Shown: positions 8,737-17,341 of the stretch, in pieces
Layout of the letters: every line of letters starts with the position of its first letter
Numbering within the stretch: position 1 is the first letter of the stretch
Source of the DNA: Urechidicola croceus
Lineage (GTDB): Bacteria > Bacteroidota > Bacteroidia > Flavobacteriales > Flavobacteriaceae
Length of the DNA: 64,000 nucleotides
Reading direction: 5' to 3'
NCBI RefSeq assembly: GCF_001761325.1
Contig: NZ_CP017478.1
Span: forward strand, 750,001-814,000
Made by a program: the position numbers and the translations under genes
Notes under the pieces: generated by a model
Seen by the model: only the letters and a program-made list of their open reading frames with translations
Databases searched by the model: none
What the model was told of the DNA's origin: nothing

Positions 8737-9996
8737 CTATTTTCTATTGAATGGTCTAATAATTAAACCAAGTGGTTTATCATACGTAAAATAATTGGCA
8801 AGCCAATCCATAAATGCAACTACTTTATTTCTATAGCCAACCAATGACATTATATGAACAAACATCCAAACTAACCAGGCAAAAGTTCCTTGAAATTTCC
8901 ATTTAGGCAAATCTACTACGGCTCTTCTTCTACCTATTGTTGCCATTACACCTCTATCTTTATAAACAAATGGCTCTAAAGGTTTATTATCAATAATTCT
9001 TAAAATATTTTTTGCCAATAGTTTTCCTTGTTTTTGAGCAACTGGTGCTAGCATTGGTAATCCTCTTGGGTTTTCTTTTGAAATACATGCCGCTACATCG
9101 CCTATTGCATATACACTTTCAACATTTATAACTTGATTGTATTCATTTACTGAAATTCTATTACCTCCTATAATACTTTCTTTAGGTAACCCTTCTATTG
9201 GTGCACCTTTAACTCCAGCAGTCCAAATAACAGTATCTGTTTCAAAAACAGTTCCATCTTTCAATATTAAATCATCATTTTCATACGATACAACTCTTGA
9301 GTTTAAGTAAACATTTACACCCAACTTTTGAAGATATTCTAAACTTTTAGCAGATGCTTCTTCTGACATTGTTTTAACTAATCTCGATGATGATTGATAT
9401 AAGTTTATACTCATTTTTGAAATATCAAGATCTGGAAAATCCTTTGGTATAACATGGGTTTTCATTTCTGCTAATGCTCCTGCAATTTCTAATCCTGCTG
9501 GGCCACCACCAACTATAGCAATACTTAAAATTTCATCTAACTCTTCTTCCTTTTGTTTTATAAGTGCTTTCTCTAGATTTTGAAAAATGAAACTTCGAAG
9601 ATTTAAAGCGTCAGGTATAGACTTTAAAGTAAGTAAATTATCTTTAGTAGGTTCAAAATTAAAAAAGTTAGTTTCACTACCTGTGGCAATAATTAAATGA
9701 TCAAAAGGGAAATTACCTATTGAAGTATTTACTGTTTTCATTGAAGTATCGACAAAATTTACTTTTGCCATACGAAAACGAACATTTTTAAACCCTCTAA
9801 AAACCCTTCTTACTGGATATGCTATACTGTAAGGCTCCAATCCTCCAGTAGCAACTTGATACATTAATGGTTGGAAATTATGGTAATTATATTGATCTAT
9901 TAAGAGTACATCTACATTTTTATTTTTGAAAGATTTAGCTAAGGAAAGCCCTCCAAAACCAGCACCAATTATTATAATTTTTTGTTTTTCAGCCAT
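8737..9996 (-). CDS. ndh: Type II NADH dehydrogenase (NDH-2), FAD-dependent
   Basis: 419 aa. The N-terminal FAD site is IIIGAGFGGLSLAKSF (residues 7-22), the second dinucleotide (NADH) site is AIVGGGPAGLEIAGALAEM near 160-178, and YAIGDVAACI near 295 is the usual FAD-contacting segment. A C-terminal hydrophobic stretch (WKFQGTFAWLVWMFVHIMSLVGYRNK) matches the membrane-anchoring end of NDH-2. It is expected to oxidise NADH and reduce menaquinone at the cytoplasmic face without pumping protons. The gene is single, with a terminator 13 bp past the stop. Confidence 0.92.
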   Translation of the reverse strand: MAEKQKIIIIGAGFGGLSLAKSFKNKNVDVLLIDQYNYHNFQPLMYQVATGGLEPYSIAYPVRRVFRGFKNVRFRMAKVNFVDTSMKTVNTSIGNFPFDHLIIATGSETNFFNFEPTKDNLLTLKSIPDALNLRSFIFQNLEKALIKQKEEELDEILSIAIVGGGPAGLEIAGALAEMKTHVIPKDFPDLDISKMSINLYQSSSRLVKTMSEEASAKSLEYLQKLGVNVYLNSRVVSYENDDLILKDGTVFETDTVIWTAGVKGAPIEGLPKESIIGGNRISVNEYNQVINVESVYAIGDVAACISKENPRGLPMLAPVAQKQGKLLAKNILRIIDNKPLEPFVYKDRGVMATIGRRRAVVDLPKWKFQGTFAWLVWMFVHIMSLVGYRNKVVAFMDWLANYFTYDKPLGLIIRPFNRK

Positions 9997-10233
9997 TAAT
10001 AAATATATTGGAAATTATATTTTAATAATTTATTATTCAGAAACAAAAATAACAAACTTTATAAGGTAATTAAAGATTTGATCGTAAACAATACCAACTT
10101 AATTTTAAAAAATATCAATTTAGAACAACAACTGTAAAGTATATTAAAGAAATCTATTATTAAATTACTTCAATACTCCTATAAGTTCATCTTGTTCTAA
10201 ATTGAGTTTTATTATATTTAAACTTTATGAATT

Positions 10234-10398
10234 TTATTTGACTACTTTTTTTCCTGTAAATAATGAAATAACAAACAGAATTATAAATATGAAAAATAAA
10301 ATTTTTGCGATACTTGCTGCTCCTGCTGCAATTCCTGAGAATCCAAGAACACCAGCTATTAAAGCTAACACGATAAATGTGATTGTCCAACGTAACAT
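10234..10398 (-). CDS. DUF1328 small membrane protein (YtjA-like), 54 aa
   Basis: The protein starts [20 protein letters not shown] and continues [20 protein letters not shown], then [14 protein letters not shown]. This is the characteristic DUF1328/YtjA pattern: two short hydrophobic helices with a Gly/Ala-rich turn. The family is widespread, its function is not known and it is often stress-associated. Longer overlapping frames on both strands here look like shadows, since only this frame gives a recognisable protein. A second tiny membrane-protein gene lies upstream on the same strand. Confidence 0.85.
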   Translation of the reverse strand: MLRWTITFIVLALIAGVLGFSGIAAGAASIAKILFFIFIILFVISLFTGKKVVK

Positions 10399-10544
10399 AA
10401 TATAAGATTTTAAAGGTTAATACTAATTTTAATTGTTAATATACATCAACACTTCAAAGGTATTGCAACCTTAAAATATAGTTTAACTCTATAGAAAATT
10501 ATGTTAACTCAATAGATATAAGATAGTTACTGATTTAAAAATAC

Positions 10545-10682
10545 TTATAATACTTTAAAGACATATCCTAATAACCAATATAAAATTAAAAAAACAATAA
10601 AAGTCCCAATACAACCACATTTCCCGCCACCAATTTTTTTAGCACCAAACCACGCTCCTATTACTCTTAAAATTTTTTCCAT
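10545..10682 (-). CDS. Small membrane protein, 45 aa, unknown function
   Basis: An ATG-started frame gives MEKILRVIGAWFGAKKIGGG then KCGCIGTFIVFLILYWLLGY then VFKVL. An amphipathic N-terminus, a glycine-rich turn with a CGC motif and one transmembrane helix make this a plausible real microprotein. It lies on the same strand as, and upstream of, the DUF1328 gene. I do not recognise the family. The composition (Trp, Cys, Gly-rich turn) is unlike random AT-rich translation. Confidence 0.6.
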   Translation of the reverse strand: MEKILRVIGAWFGAKKIGGGKCGCIGTFIVFLILYWLLGYVFKVL

Positions 10683-10730
10683 TGTTATTTGAATTTATGT
10701 AATAAAGATACTAAATTTTATACTAAAAAA

Positions 10731-10757
10731 AGCCTTTATTAAAATGTAATAAAGGCT
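10731..10757 (-). terminator. Intrinsic terminator of the GH3 gene
   Basis: Inverted repeat AGCCTTTATT / AATAAAGGCT with a 7-nt loop. On the minus strand it is followed by a U-run (A-run at 10724-10730 on plus). It lies 36 bp past the stop of the beta-glucosidase gene. Confidence 0.85.
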
Positions 10758-10792
10758 CTTTTGGGAAAATTAACAGTATATAAAACGATTTA

Positions 10793-13117
10793 TCATTTTT
10801 TTTCTAATTCTTGAATTTGATCTATAGGACTCAATAATTTTTTATTTTTTTCAATAATTTTTCCTTTTAGAGGAACTGTTATATGAAGTTTCATTAATTC
10901 TGAATTACTTGATACATAAAAAATATAATTACCTTCATCTAATTTCCATGAATTACTCACAGTATCATAATATCCTAAATCATTAACACTTGTTTTTATA
11001 GTGATTTTTTGTGATTCACCAATATTTAATAATTTTGTTTTAACAAACCCTTTCAATTCTTTTTTGGGCTTCTCTAAATTTCCTTTAGGGCTTTTAACAT
11101 ATAATTGAGCAACTTCCTTCCCATTAAAATTACCAATATTTTTTATAGTACATTCTATAAATATTTCATCACTATTTTTTATGATGTTTATATTTGAATA
11201 TTCAAAATTTGTATATGAAAGTCCGTATCCAAATGGATATGAAACGTCTATATCAAATGAATCAAAATAGCGATATCCAACATAAATTCCTTCTTCATAA
11301 ATTTCTTCGGCAGGAACACCAAATAATGGATTATTTGGTTTTGGCCCGTTTGGATCAATTACTTTTCCTGGAAAATTTTTGCTTGAAGCCACATTTTCTA
11401 ATGACATAGGAAATGTTACAGGCAATTTTCCTGAAGGGTTTATCTTTCCTGAAATAATATCAGCAATTGCATTTCCTGTTTCTTGACCAGCCTGCCAAGT
11501 TAGTAAAATTGCATCGGCATAATGTTTCCAACTTTGAGTCTCTATAACTCCACCAATATTCAAAATCACTATAAACTTTTTATTTTTAGCATGAAATACC
11601 TCACTGATATTCTTAATTAATACTAATTCATTCATAGTTAAGTTAAAGTCTCCATCTACTACTCTATCTTGAAATTCACCTGATGTTCTTCCTAAAGTAA
11701 AAATTGCAACATCATTATTATCTGCAATGACCTTTAAAGATTCTTTAGACCAAACTTTATCTTGAACCAAAACATCTTTTTCGAAGAACATTTTCTTAGG
11801 TGGAATCTTAGCCTTTTCTTCTTTAATAAATAATTCATAGTCGGATTCTACTACTTTATCAAGTATGAAATTAGCATTTTTTAATCCTTCATTTACTGAA
11901 ATCATATATGCTTTATTCACATCGCCACTACCTGTTCCTCCAGCTATAGTTTCAACAGAAGTTACTCCGAATAAAGCAATTTTAGTTTCTCTTTTCAATG
12001 GAAGTGTATTATTATCATTATTTAATAATATCATTCCCTCTGCAGCCGCATTCCTTGAAATGATTTTATGTGCTTCTAAATCTGGTTTACCCGTTGGAAC
12101 ATATTTTTTAAATGAAGGTGTTTTAAAATATTGCCTTAAAATGTATTTAACATTTCGATTTAAAACTACTTCGCTTAAATCACCATTTTTTAAGGCTTCT
12201 AATATACTTTTTGACTGTTGATTTGACCCTGGCATTAGTAAGTCATTCCCTGCTTTCATTTGAGCAACTGCATCTTTACCACCAAACCAATCGGTCATAA
12301 CAAATCCATTAAAGTTCCATTCATCTCTTAAAATTTTAGTTAATAAATCTTCACTTTCTGAAGTATAAACACCATTGATTTTATTGTAGGAAGACATTAC
12401 TGACCATGGCTGACTTTCTTTTACTGCTATTTCAAATCCTTTTAAATATATTTCTCTTAAAGCACGTTCACTAACAACTGTATTTAGTTCAGTACGATTT
12501 GTTTCAGAATTATTCGCAACAAAATGCTTTATTGTTGCACCTATTCCTTCTGATTGTACTCCATTTACAAATCCTGCAGTAATTTTTCCACCTAAAACAG
12601 GATCTTCAGAATAGTACTCAAAATTTCTACCTCCCAATGGATTTCGCTGAATATTCAATGCTGGGGCTAATAAAAAATCTACTCCATATTCCTTACCTTC
12701 TCTTCCAAATGCAGCACCAACTTCTTTGGCTAATTCTACATTCCAAGATGAAGAAATACTTGTACCTATTGGAAATGCTGTTGCATAAAATGTTTGATTA
12801 GGATACTCTTCTCGAATAGGACTTATCCTAATTCCTGCAGGACCATCTGCAAATACAACTGCTGGAAATCCTAACTTCTTATTAGTATAACTTGTTCCTG
12901 CAGCACCAGGAATCTTATCTTGAGTTGTACCTACTATTGCTTGTGGTGCGTTACTTTCTTCTGAAAAACCTGGAATATTCATTCCAGTACCTACTACTAA
13001 ATATACTTTTTCTTCTATTGAAAGTTGTTCAATAATTTCATTGAGTTTGTCATCCGTTATTTGTGCATTCAGTTGAATAGCAAGGGAAATAAAGAGACAT
13101 ATAATAATTTTCTTCAT
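10793..13117 (-). CDS. bglX: Glycoside hydrolase family 3 beta-glucosidase (BglX-like), exported
   Basis: 774 aa with signal peptide MKKIIICLFISLAIQLNAQ. The N-terminal GH3 barrel includes FADGPAGIRI, the substrate-binding KHFVANNSETNR segment and the nucleophile D276 in VMTDWFGG. The second alpha/beta domain (about 350-590) carries LLNNDNNTLPL and GGTGSGDVN. A fibronectin-III-like domain fills the C-terminus (EIYEEGIYVGYRYFDS, YPFGYGLSYT, then VAQLYVKSP). It is expected to release glucose or related units from beta-linked oligosaccharides in the periplasm. It lies just downstream of an exported sugar-isomerase-like gene, and both carry the same upstream element, so they probably form one regulon even though a terminator separates them. 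Confidence 0.93.
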   Translation of the reverse strand: MKKIIICLFISLAIQLNAQITDDKLNEIIEQLSIEEKVYLVVGTGMNIPGFSEESNAPQAIVGTTQDKIPGAAGTSYTNKKLGFPAVVFADGPAGIRISPIREEYPNQTFYATAFPIGTSISSSWNVELAKEVGAAFGREGKEYGVDFLLAPALNIQRNPLGGRNFEYYSEDPVLGGKITAGFVNGVQSEGIGATIKHFVANNSETNRTELNTVVSERALREIYLKGFEIAVKESQPWSVMSSYNKINGVYTSESEDLLTKILRDEWNFNGFVMTDWFGGKDAVAQMKAGNDLLMPGSNQQSKSILEALKNGDLSEVVLNRNVKYILRQYFKTPSFKKYVPTGKPDLEAHKIISRNAAAEGMILLNNDNNTLPLKRETKIALFGVTSVETIAGGTGSGDVNKAYMISVNEGLKNANFILDKVVESDYELFIKEEKAKIPPKKMFFEKDVLVQDKVWSKESLKVIADNNDVAIFTLGRTSGEFQDRVVDGDFNLTMNELVLIKNISEVFHAKNKKFIVILNIGGVIETQSWKHYADAILLTWQAGQETGNAIADIISGKINPSGKLPVTFPMSLENVASSKNFPGKVIDPNGPKPNNPLFGVPAEEIYEEGIYVGYRYFDSFDIDVSYPFGYGLSYTNFEYSNINIIKNSDEIFIECTIKNIGNFNGKEVAQLYVKSPKGNLEKPKKELKGFVKTKLLNIGESQKITIKTSVNDLGYYDTVSNSWKLDEGNYIFYVSSNSELMKLHITVPLKGKIIEKNKKLLSPIDQIQELEKK

Positions 13118-13149
13118 TTTGAGTATTGTTAAGTTTCATCAAAATTGAC

Positions 13150-13186
13150 GATAAATCTTAACAATGCATTTGACAATTGTCAAAAA
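13150..13186 (-). promoter_or_regulatory. Promoter/operator element of bglX, shared with the upstream isomerase gene
   Basis: Plus-strand order is GATAAATCTT (13150-13159), 10 nt, then TTGACAATTGTCAAAAA (13170-13186). The latter contains the perfect 16-bp palindrome TTTGACAATTGTCAAA at 13169-13184. The same arrangement with the same 10-nt spacing, and the same 33-bp distance to the ATG, occurs at 14173-14209. On the minus strand TTTTTG could act as a -33 element overlapping the palindrome. Confidence 0.7.
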
Positions 13187-13220
13187 GCAAATTATAATTT
13201 AGTAGTATATATAAACAATA

Positions 13221-13250
13221 AAGGCTTTCATTAAATTTAATGAAAGCCTT
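13221..13250. terminator. Intrinsic terminator of the isomerase-like gene
   Basis: A perfect 30-bp palindrome (AAGGCTTTCATTAAA and its complement) is followed by a U-run in either direction. It lies 21 bp past the stop of the minus-strand isomerase-like gene and separates it from bglX. Confidence 0.88.
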
Positions 13251-13270
13251 TTTATTATAATAATTTCAAA

Positions 13271-14140
13271 TTATTTAGTCTGTATGTTTTTCAAACCTTC
13301 ATGACTTATTTTTACTGCATCTAAGGGCTTCAAATCATCAAAAGTCTTGTCTTGCTCAACAAAAAAGTATTTCATTCCTGCTAACTCTTTATTTTCAAAT
13401 ATTCTATCAAAATCGATTGTCCCTGTTCCAACTGGAGCAAATCGCCCTTGATCATCCATATCTTTTACATGCCATGCTTTAAAACGACCAGGGTATTTTT
13501 TAAAGTAAGAAACAGGATCAACTCCTGCCTTAGTTACCCAGTATAAATCCATTTGAAAATTCACATACTCTGGATTGGTATTATTCAGAAAATAATCAAT
13601 AGGTGTAATTCCATTTACATTTTTCTTAAATTCAAAATCGTGGTTATGATATAATAATTCTAAACCTACATCGTGGCATTTTTTTCCAATTACATTAATA
13701 ATATTTGTTACTAACTCAATATCTTCACTCATACTCATTGAGCGAGTTTCTGAATCAAATTTAAAATGTCCCATTGGAGGAATTGGAATAACAAAATACG
13801 TAAAACCAGCAGCTTTTACTTGTGCAATCATTTCATCAGCATTTTCTAATGTAACCATAGATTGGTGAGTACTTAATGGTGTTAATCCTAATTCAAGAAC
13901 ATAACTTTTAAACTCTTCTGGAGCCATTCCGTAAAACTTACCATTATCATATCCTGCAGCTTCTATATATTTATACCCAATATCAGAAACTTTTTTAAGT
14001 ATTTCTTTTGGGTTTTTCGACATTTCATCTCTTAAAGTATATAGTGCTAAGCCTCCAGACTTATCAGGAACACTATTTTTACATGAACTTACTAGAACAA
14101 GTAAAACTATAGCAAATAAAATTTTAAATACGTATTTCAT
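13271..14140 (-). CDS. Exported sugar-phosphate isomerase/epimerase-like lipoprotein
   Basis: 289 aa with a lipoprotein signal peptide (lipobox VSSC, residue 20). It is an AP-endonuclease-2/xylose-isomerase-type TIM barrel: GLALYTLRDEM, GYKYIEAAGY, LLYHNHDFEF, VNFQMDLYWVTKAGVDPVSYF, FKAWHVKDMD and FFVEQDK carry the usual His, Glu and Asp metal ligands. Related exported Bacteroidota proteins are mostly uncharacterised; some members of this fold act on 3-keto-glycosides rather than free sugar phosphates, which would fit the cell-surface location. Its promoter element matches that of the adjacent beta-glucosidase. A paralogue with a Tat signal lies at 23845. Confidence 0.88.
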   Translation of the reverse strand: MKYVFKILFAIVLLVLVSSCKNSVPDKSGGLALYTLRDEMSKNPKEILKKVSDIGYKYIEAAGYDNGKFYGMAPEEFKSYVLELGLTPLSTHQSMVTLENADEMIAQVKAAGFTYFVIPIPPMGHFKFDSETRSMSMSEDIELVTNIINVIGKKCHDVGLELLYHNHDFEFKKNVNGITPIDYFLNNTNPEYVNFQMDLYWVTKAGVDPVSYFKKYPGRFKAWHVKDMDDQGRFAPVGTGTIDFDRIFENKELAGMKYFFVEQDKTFDDLKPLDAVKISHEGLKNIQTK

Positions 14141-14172
14141 AAGTAATTAGTTTAAGTTAATTCGAATATAGT

Positions 14173-14209
14173 GATAAATCTTTTCTATAAAATTGACAAA
14201 TATCAAAAA
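14173..14209 (-). promoter_or_regulatory. Promoter/operator element matching that of bglX
   Basis: GATAAATCTT (14173-14182), 10 nt, then TTGACAAATATCAAAAA (14193-14209). It shares all 10 bases of the first block and 15 of 17 of the second with the bglX element. The distance to the ATG is identical (33 bp). Confidence 0.7.
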
Positions 14210-14219
14210 ATTAAAAATT

Positions 14220-14750
14220 CTATATAAAAAGCAAAACTACTGTTAAAATTATTCCTGCAATTGTATAATATATTCCTTTTTTGAATATTGAAGATTTTGG
14301 TAAAAACATCCAAAATGAAGAAACAACAAAAAACAGTAATGATACTCCAAAGAAAATATTTAAATAAAATAAGGGATGTTTACTATTTGCTTTGTGAAGT
14401 TTAGTCATTTGTTTTAAAACAAAAGGAAGTTCTTTTCCTGTAAACTTGGCAAATCCAGTTACTTTATTGTATTCACCATTATTAAAAAAGATAATATCTC
14501 CTTCCTCTTTTAATACTTTAAAATTTCTACGTCTCAATGCTTTTCCAAGTTCTGATTGAGGAATGTTTGGTTCTAAAGTACGTTCAATTTGGACTTCTTT
14601 TTTTAGAAATTCTGTATCTCTAAAAATTAATACAATTCCACTTAGAGCATATACTGCCATTATTCCCACTAAAAAAAAACCTAAATAGCGATGGAAAATT
14701 CGCATATAAAAACTTGTACTTTTCATTGTTTTTTTATTTTTCTTATTCAT
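14220..14750 (-). CDS. PepSY-associated transmembrane protein
   Basis: 176 aa. Helix 1 (RIFHRYLGFFLVGIMAVYALSGIVLIF, about 18-44) has the His-containing start typical of PepSY-TM proteins. An extracytoplasmic segment follows, then two C-terminal helices (LFYLNIFFGVSLLFFVVSSFWMF and GIYYTIAGIILTVVLLFI). Such proteins often accompany iron or haem reduction and uptake, but nothing local confirms that. It follows the Crp/Fnr gene by 48 bp on the same strand. Translation might instead start at the second Met (residue 9). Confidence 0.8.
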   Translation of the reverse strand: MNKKNKKTMKSTSFYMRIFHRYLGFFLVGIMAVYALSGIVLIFRDTEFLKKEVQIERTLEPNIPQSELGKALRRRNFKVLKEEGDIIFFNNGEYNKVTGFAKFTGKELPFVLKQMTKLHKANSKHPLFYLNIFFGVSLLFFVVSSFWMFLPKSSIFKKGIYYTIAGIILTVVLLFI

Positions 14751-14798
14751 ACTATTAATTAACTTTTTAATTGAAATTGGTAATTGTTAAATAATTAT

Positions 14799-15365
14799 TT
14801 AAATTTTTGCTCTAATTCGACTCAATGTTTCATGAGTTATCCCCAAAAAAGAGGCAATATGTTGTAATGAAACTTTGTTTAATATTTTTGGTTGTTCTGC
14901 TAGAAGGTTATTATAGCGCTGAATGGCAGTTTCGAATTGGATAGAATCCATTCTTTTTTGGGAGAAAATAAGAGATCCCGAAATGCACTGTAATATTAAA
15001 TTGGCGATTTCAATATTTATATTTCTTAATTTATCTATACCATATTTAGATAATTGTATAATCTCACAATCTTCAACGGCTTCAATAATTAATCTACTTG
15101 GAGAATTTTCAAAATAACTTGCAATAGAAAAAAAGAATTGATTTTCATTGGCAAACCATTCCGTAATGTCTTTTCCATTTTTATAATAAAAAATTCGTAC
15201 AAAGCCTTTGTTTACGAAATAAATGTGCTTGCATACTTCTCCATTCTCTAAGATAAATTCTCCTTTATTTATTTTTCTAACAGAAGTGTATTCCAAAAGT
15301 TGTTCTTGACTTTCTTGACTTATCGAATTTATTTCATTTAGTCTATTGAGGTAATTTTGGAACAT
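14799..15365 (-). CDS. Crp/Fnr-family transcriptional regulator
   Basis: 188 aa. The N-terminal cyclic-nucleotide-binding-type beta-roll reads INKGEFILENGEVCKHIYFVNKGFVRIFYYKNGKDITEWF, typical of the many flavobacterial Crp/Fnr proteins that lack cAMP-binding residues. The C-terminal HTH is QHIASFLGITHETLSRIRAKI. No Cys cluster for Fe-S is present, so it is not an Fnr-type oxygen sensor. The effector is unknown. It is followed by the PepSY-type gene, a possible target. Confidence 0.9.
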   Translation of the reverse strand: MFQNYLNRLNEINSISQESQEQLLEYTSVRKINKGEFILENGEVCKHIYFVNKGFVRIFYYKNGKDITEWFANENQFFFSIASYFENSPSRLIIEAVEDCEIIQLSKYGIDKLRNINIEIANLILQCISGSLIFSQKRMDSIQFETAIQRYNNLLAEQPKILNKVSLQHIASFLGITHETLSRIRAKI

Positions 15366-15427
15366 TTATCTTATTTGAACAGCGTAAATATATAGATTAT
15401 ATTTTTTATTAAATCTTAATCTGATTA

Positions 15428-16231
15428 TCAATCACGATCTCTATCAATTCTGAATGCTGCAACGAATGGTAAATGGTCAGAAACTTCTTTTTTGTAATTT
15501 TCACGACCGATATCCATACTCCAGTGCATTGGAAAAAGTCTTAAACTTCCACGAATGTATTCTTTGCTAAAAGTTCTTGTTATAGCAAATCCATCTAATA
15601 GATTGGCTCTTCCTTTTTCAAGAATATGAGAAAAACGTGCTTGCAAGTCCCAAGATGATAAAAAATCTAACACGTCATCACCTCCAAGATGATGAAAATT
15701 ACTAATATCTTGACCTGGAATCATATTAAAATCTCCAGTTAAAATTATATCTTCTCTCCCATTAGTTCTAGTTTCCTGTATGAAATTAAAAATTATTTTT
15801 GCCTGCTCATCACGTACCCTTTGATTAAGAAGTGATCTACCAGATTTAAGGTGTACAACAACTAAAGTAAAGTCAAATTTTCCGATTTTAACATCAATTG
15901 TAAATCCTTTTCTCTTATTAGGATCTCCTAAATCAGAGCCTTCAATCAATCGAGGATTCGAAACTAAAACACCCTCTTTGTACAAAATTCCTAAATGTAA
16001 TTTCCCTGATTGAGGAATTATTGAAGAATGATAGGTAATCCCTTTCATTTGTAAACCATCCTTTATAGTCTCTAATGCGGATAAAGGATTTATTTCAACC
16101 AATGCAACAACTTCAGCGTCTAAAACTGCTAAACCTTCAATTTGTTTTTTAATTCTTTTTTCTGGGATACCATTGTAACCCTCTAAATTCCATGCAGCAA
16201 TATGTGCGGTAGTTCTTTGAAAAGTATGCAT
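15428..16231 (-). CDS. Endonuclease/exonuclease/phosphatase (EEP) family hydrolase
   Basis: 267 aa with the EEP metal-dependent phosphoesterase pattern: AAWNLEGYNG near 12, VALVEINP with the metal-binding Glu, VVVHLKSGR with the His, LTGDFNMIPG (Asp/Asn pair) and the C-terminal SDHLPFVAAF with the catalytic Asp-His. There is no signal peptide, so it is probably cytoplasmic. Members hydrolyse nucleic acids, phosphoinositides or other phosphodiesters; the substrate is not evident. The gene stands alone between the Crp/Fnr gene and hutG. Confidence 0.85.
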   Translation of the reverse strand: MHTFQRTTAHIAAWNLEGYNGIPEKRIKKQIEGLAVLDAEVVALVEINPLSALETIKDGLQMKGITYHSSIIPQSGKLHLGILYKEGVLVSNPRLIEGSDLGDPNKRKGFTIDVKIGKFDFTLVVVHLKSGRSLLNQRVRDEQAKIIFNFIQETRTNGREDIILTGDFNMIPGQDISNFHHLGGDDVLDFLSSWDLQARFSHILEKGRANLLDGFAITRTFSKEYIRGSLRLFPMHWSMDIGRENYKKEVSDHLPFVAAFRIDRDRD

Positions 16232-16357
16232 AACTTGTGTTTTAAAGTTCGGTTGAAATAATTTAATAAAAAAATCAAATGATTATTCCACTAATTTAAA
16301 ACATTCATTATCAGAATCAAAGAGTGTTTTCACCTTTGTTAAAATCAATTAAAAAAA

Positions 16358-17341
16358 TTATCGATTCATAACTATAAAATCTACCAGTTTTGCGGCTAAA
16401 TTTGCAGTCATTTCATCGGTATCATATTTAGGATTCAACTCAGCAATATCACACGAAATTACTTTATCAGAATTCATTAAGTAATCTATAACTTTAAAAA
16501 TGAAATTTGGAGAAAAGCCTAAAGGTGATGGTGCACTAACACCAGATACAAATGCTGAAGAAAACCCATCTAAATCAATTGTAATATAAATCCAATCGTT
16601 TTTTTCTAAAAATGGTTCTAATTGCCTAATTACATAATTGATGTTTGATGATTCACAATCAAAATTTTCAATGTAATTGACTCCAAATTTATCAGCAATT
16701 TCAAACAATTCTTTGGTATTTGACTGTTTTTGAATTCCTATCGGAAAATAATTCACATATTTATTAACTTCAGTATTACTTAAAATTTGATTAAATGGTG
16801 TACCTGAATTACCATTTTCAACAATTGGTCTTAAATCAAAATGAGCATCAAAATTTATGATTCCTATTCTTTTTTTCTCTGTATTTTTTACAGCATTCCA
16901 AATACCATTAAAATGAGTAAAAGCAATATCATGCCCACCTCCAATTGCAATTGGAAACGCTCCTTGATTTATTATTTTTTGAATTGCTTCTGAAAAAAGT
17001 TTTTGACTCGATTCCAAATCATTATCAAGACAAATAACATTTCCTGCATCAATGATATTTAGTTCCTCAAAATGTATCGGTATTTTCCCTAAACTTTGCC
17101 TAACTTTATCAGGTCCCTCTTTAGCACCAATTCTACCTTGATTTCTTTTGACTCCTTCGTCACATTCATAACCTATCAAAACAATATCTGGTTTTGAATA
17201 AAAATCAAAATCATCAATTAAATTAATTGTTTGATACCAGTACTGTTTTCCTAAACTAGAATCAGTATTTCTTCCCTTCCAATTATCCATCGAAGGAACC
17301 TTATACAATGGATTTACTTTATTTTGACTCCTCTTTTCCAT
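16358..17341 (-). CDS. hutG: Formimidoylglutamase HutG (arginase family)
   Basis: 327 aa ureohydrolase. The binuclear manganese site is visible as GGGHDIAFTHF, NFDAHFDLRP and TIDLDGFSSAFVSGVSAPSPLG. In the hut context it hydrolyses N-formimidoyl-L-glutamate to glutamate and formamide, the last step of histidine breakdown. It is the last gene of the operon and its first 28 bp overlap the end of hutI in another frame, implying coupled translation. A later Met (residue 18, codon at 17290) would remove the overlap. Confidence 0.92.
   Translation of the reverse strand: MEKRSQNKVNPLYKVPSMDNWKGRNTDSSLGKQYWYQTINLIDDFDFYSKPDIVLIGYECDEGVKRNQGRIGAKEGPDKVRQSLGKIPIHFEELNIIDAGNVICLDNDLESSQKLFSEAIQKIINQGAFPIAIGGGHDIAFTHFNGIWNAVKNTEKKRIGIINFDAHFDLRPIVENGNSGTPFNQILSNTEVNKYVNYFPIGIQKQSNTKELFEIADKFGVNYIENFDCESSNINYVIRQLEPFLEKNDWIYITIDLDGFSSAFVSGVSAPSPLGFSPNFIFKVIDYLMNSDKVISCDIAELNPKYDTDEMTANLAAKLVDFIVMNR

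Noticed and set aside
10187-10405. Two overlapping 67-aa frames on opposite strands
   Set aside because: Neither gives a recognisable protein; the shorter 54-aa frame at 10234-10398 is a clear DUF1328 protein and explains the locus.
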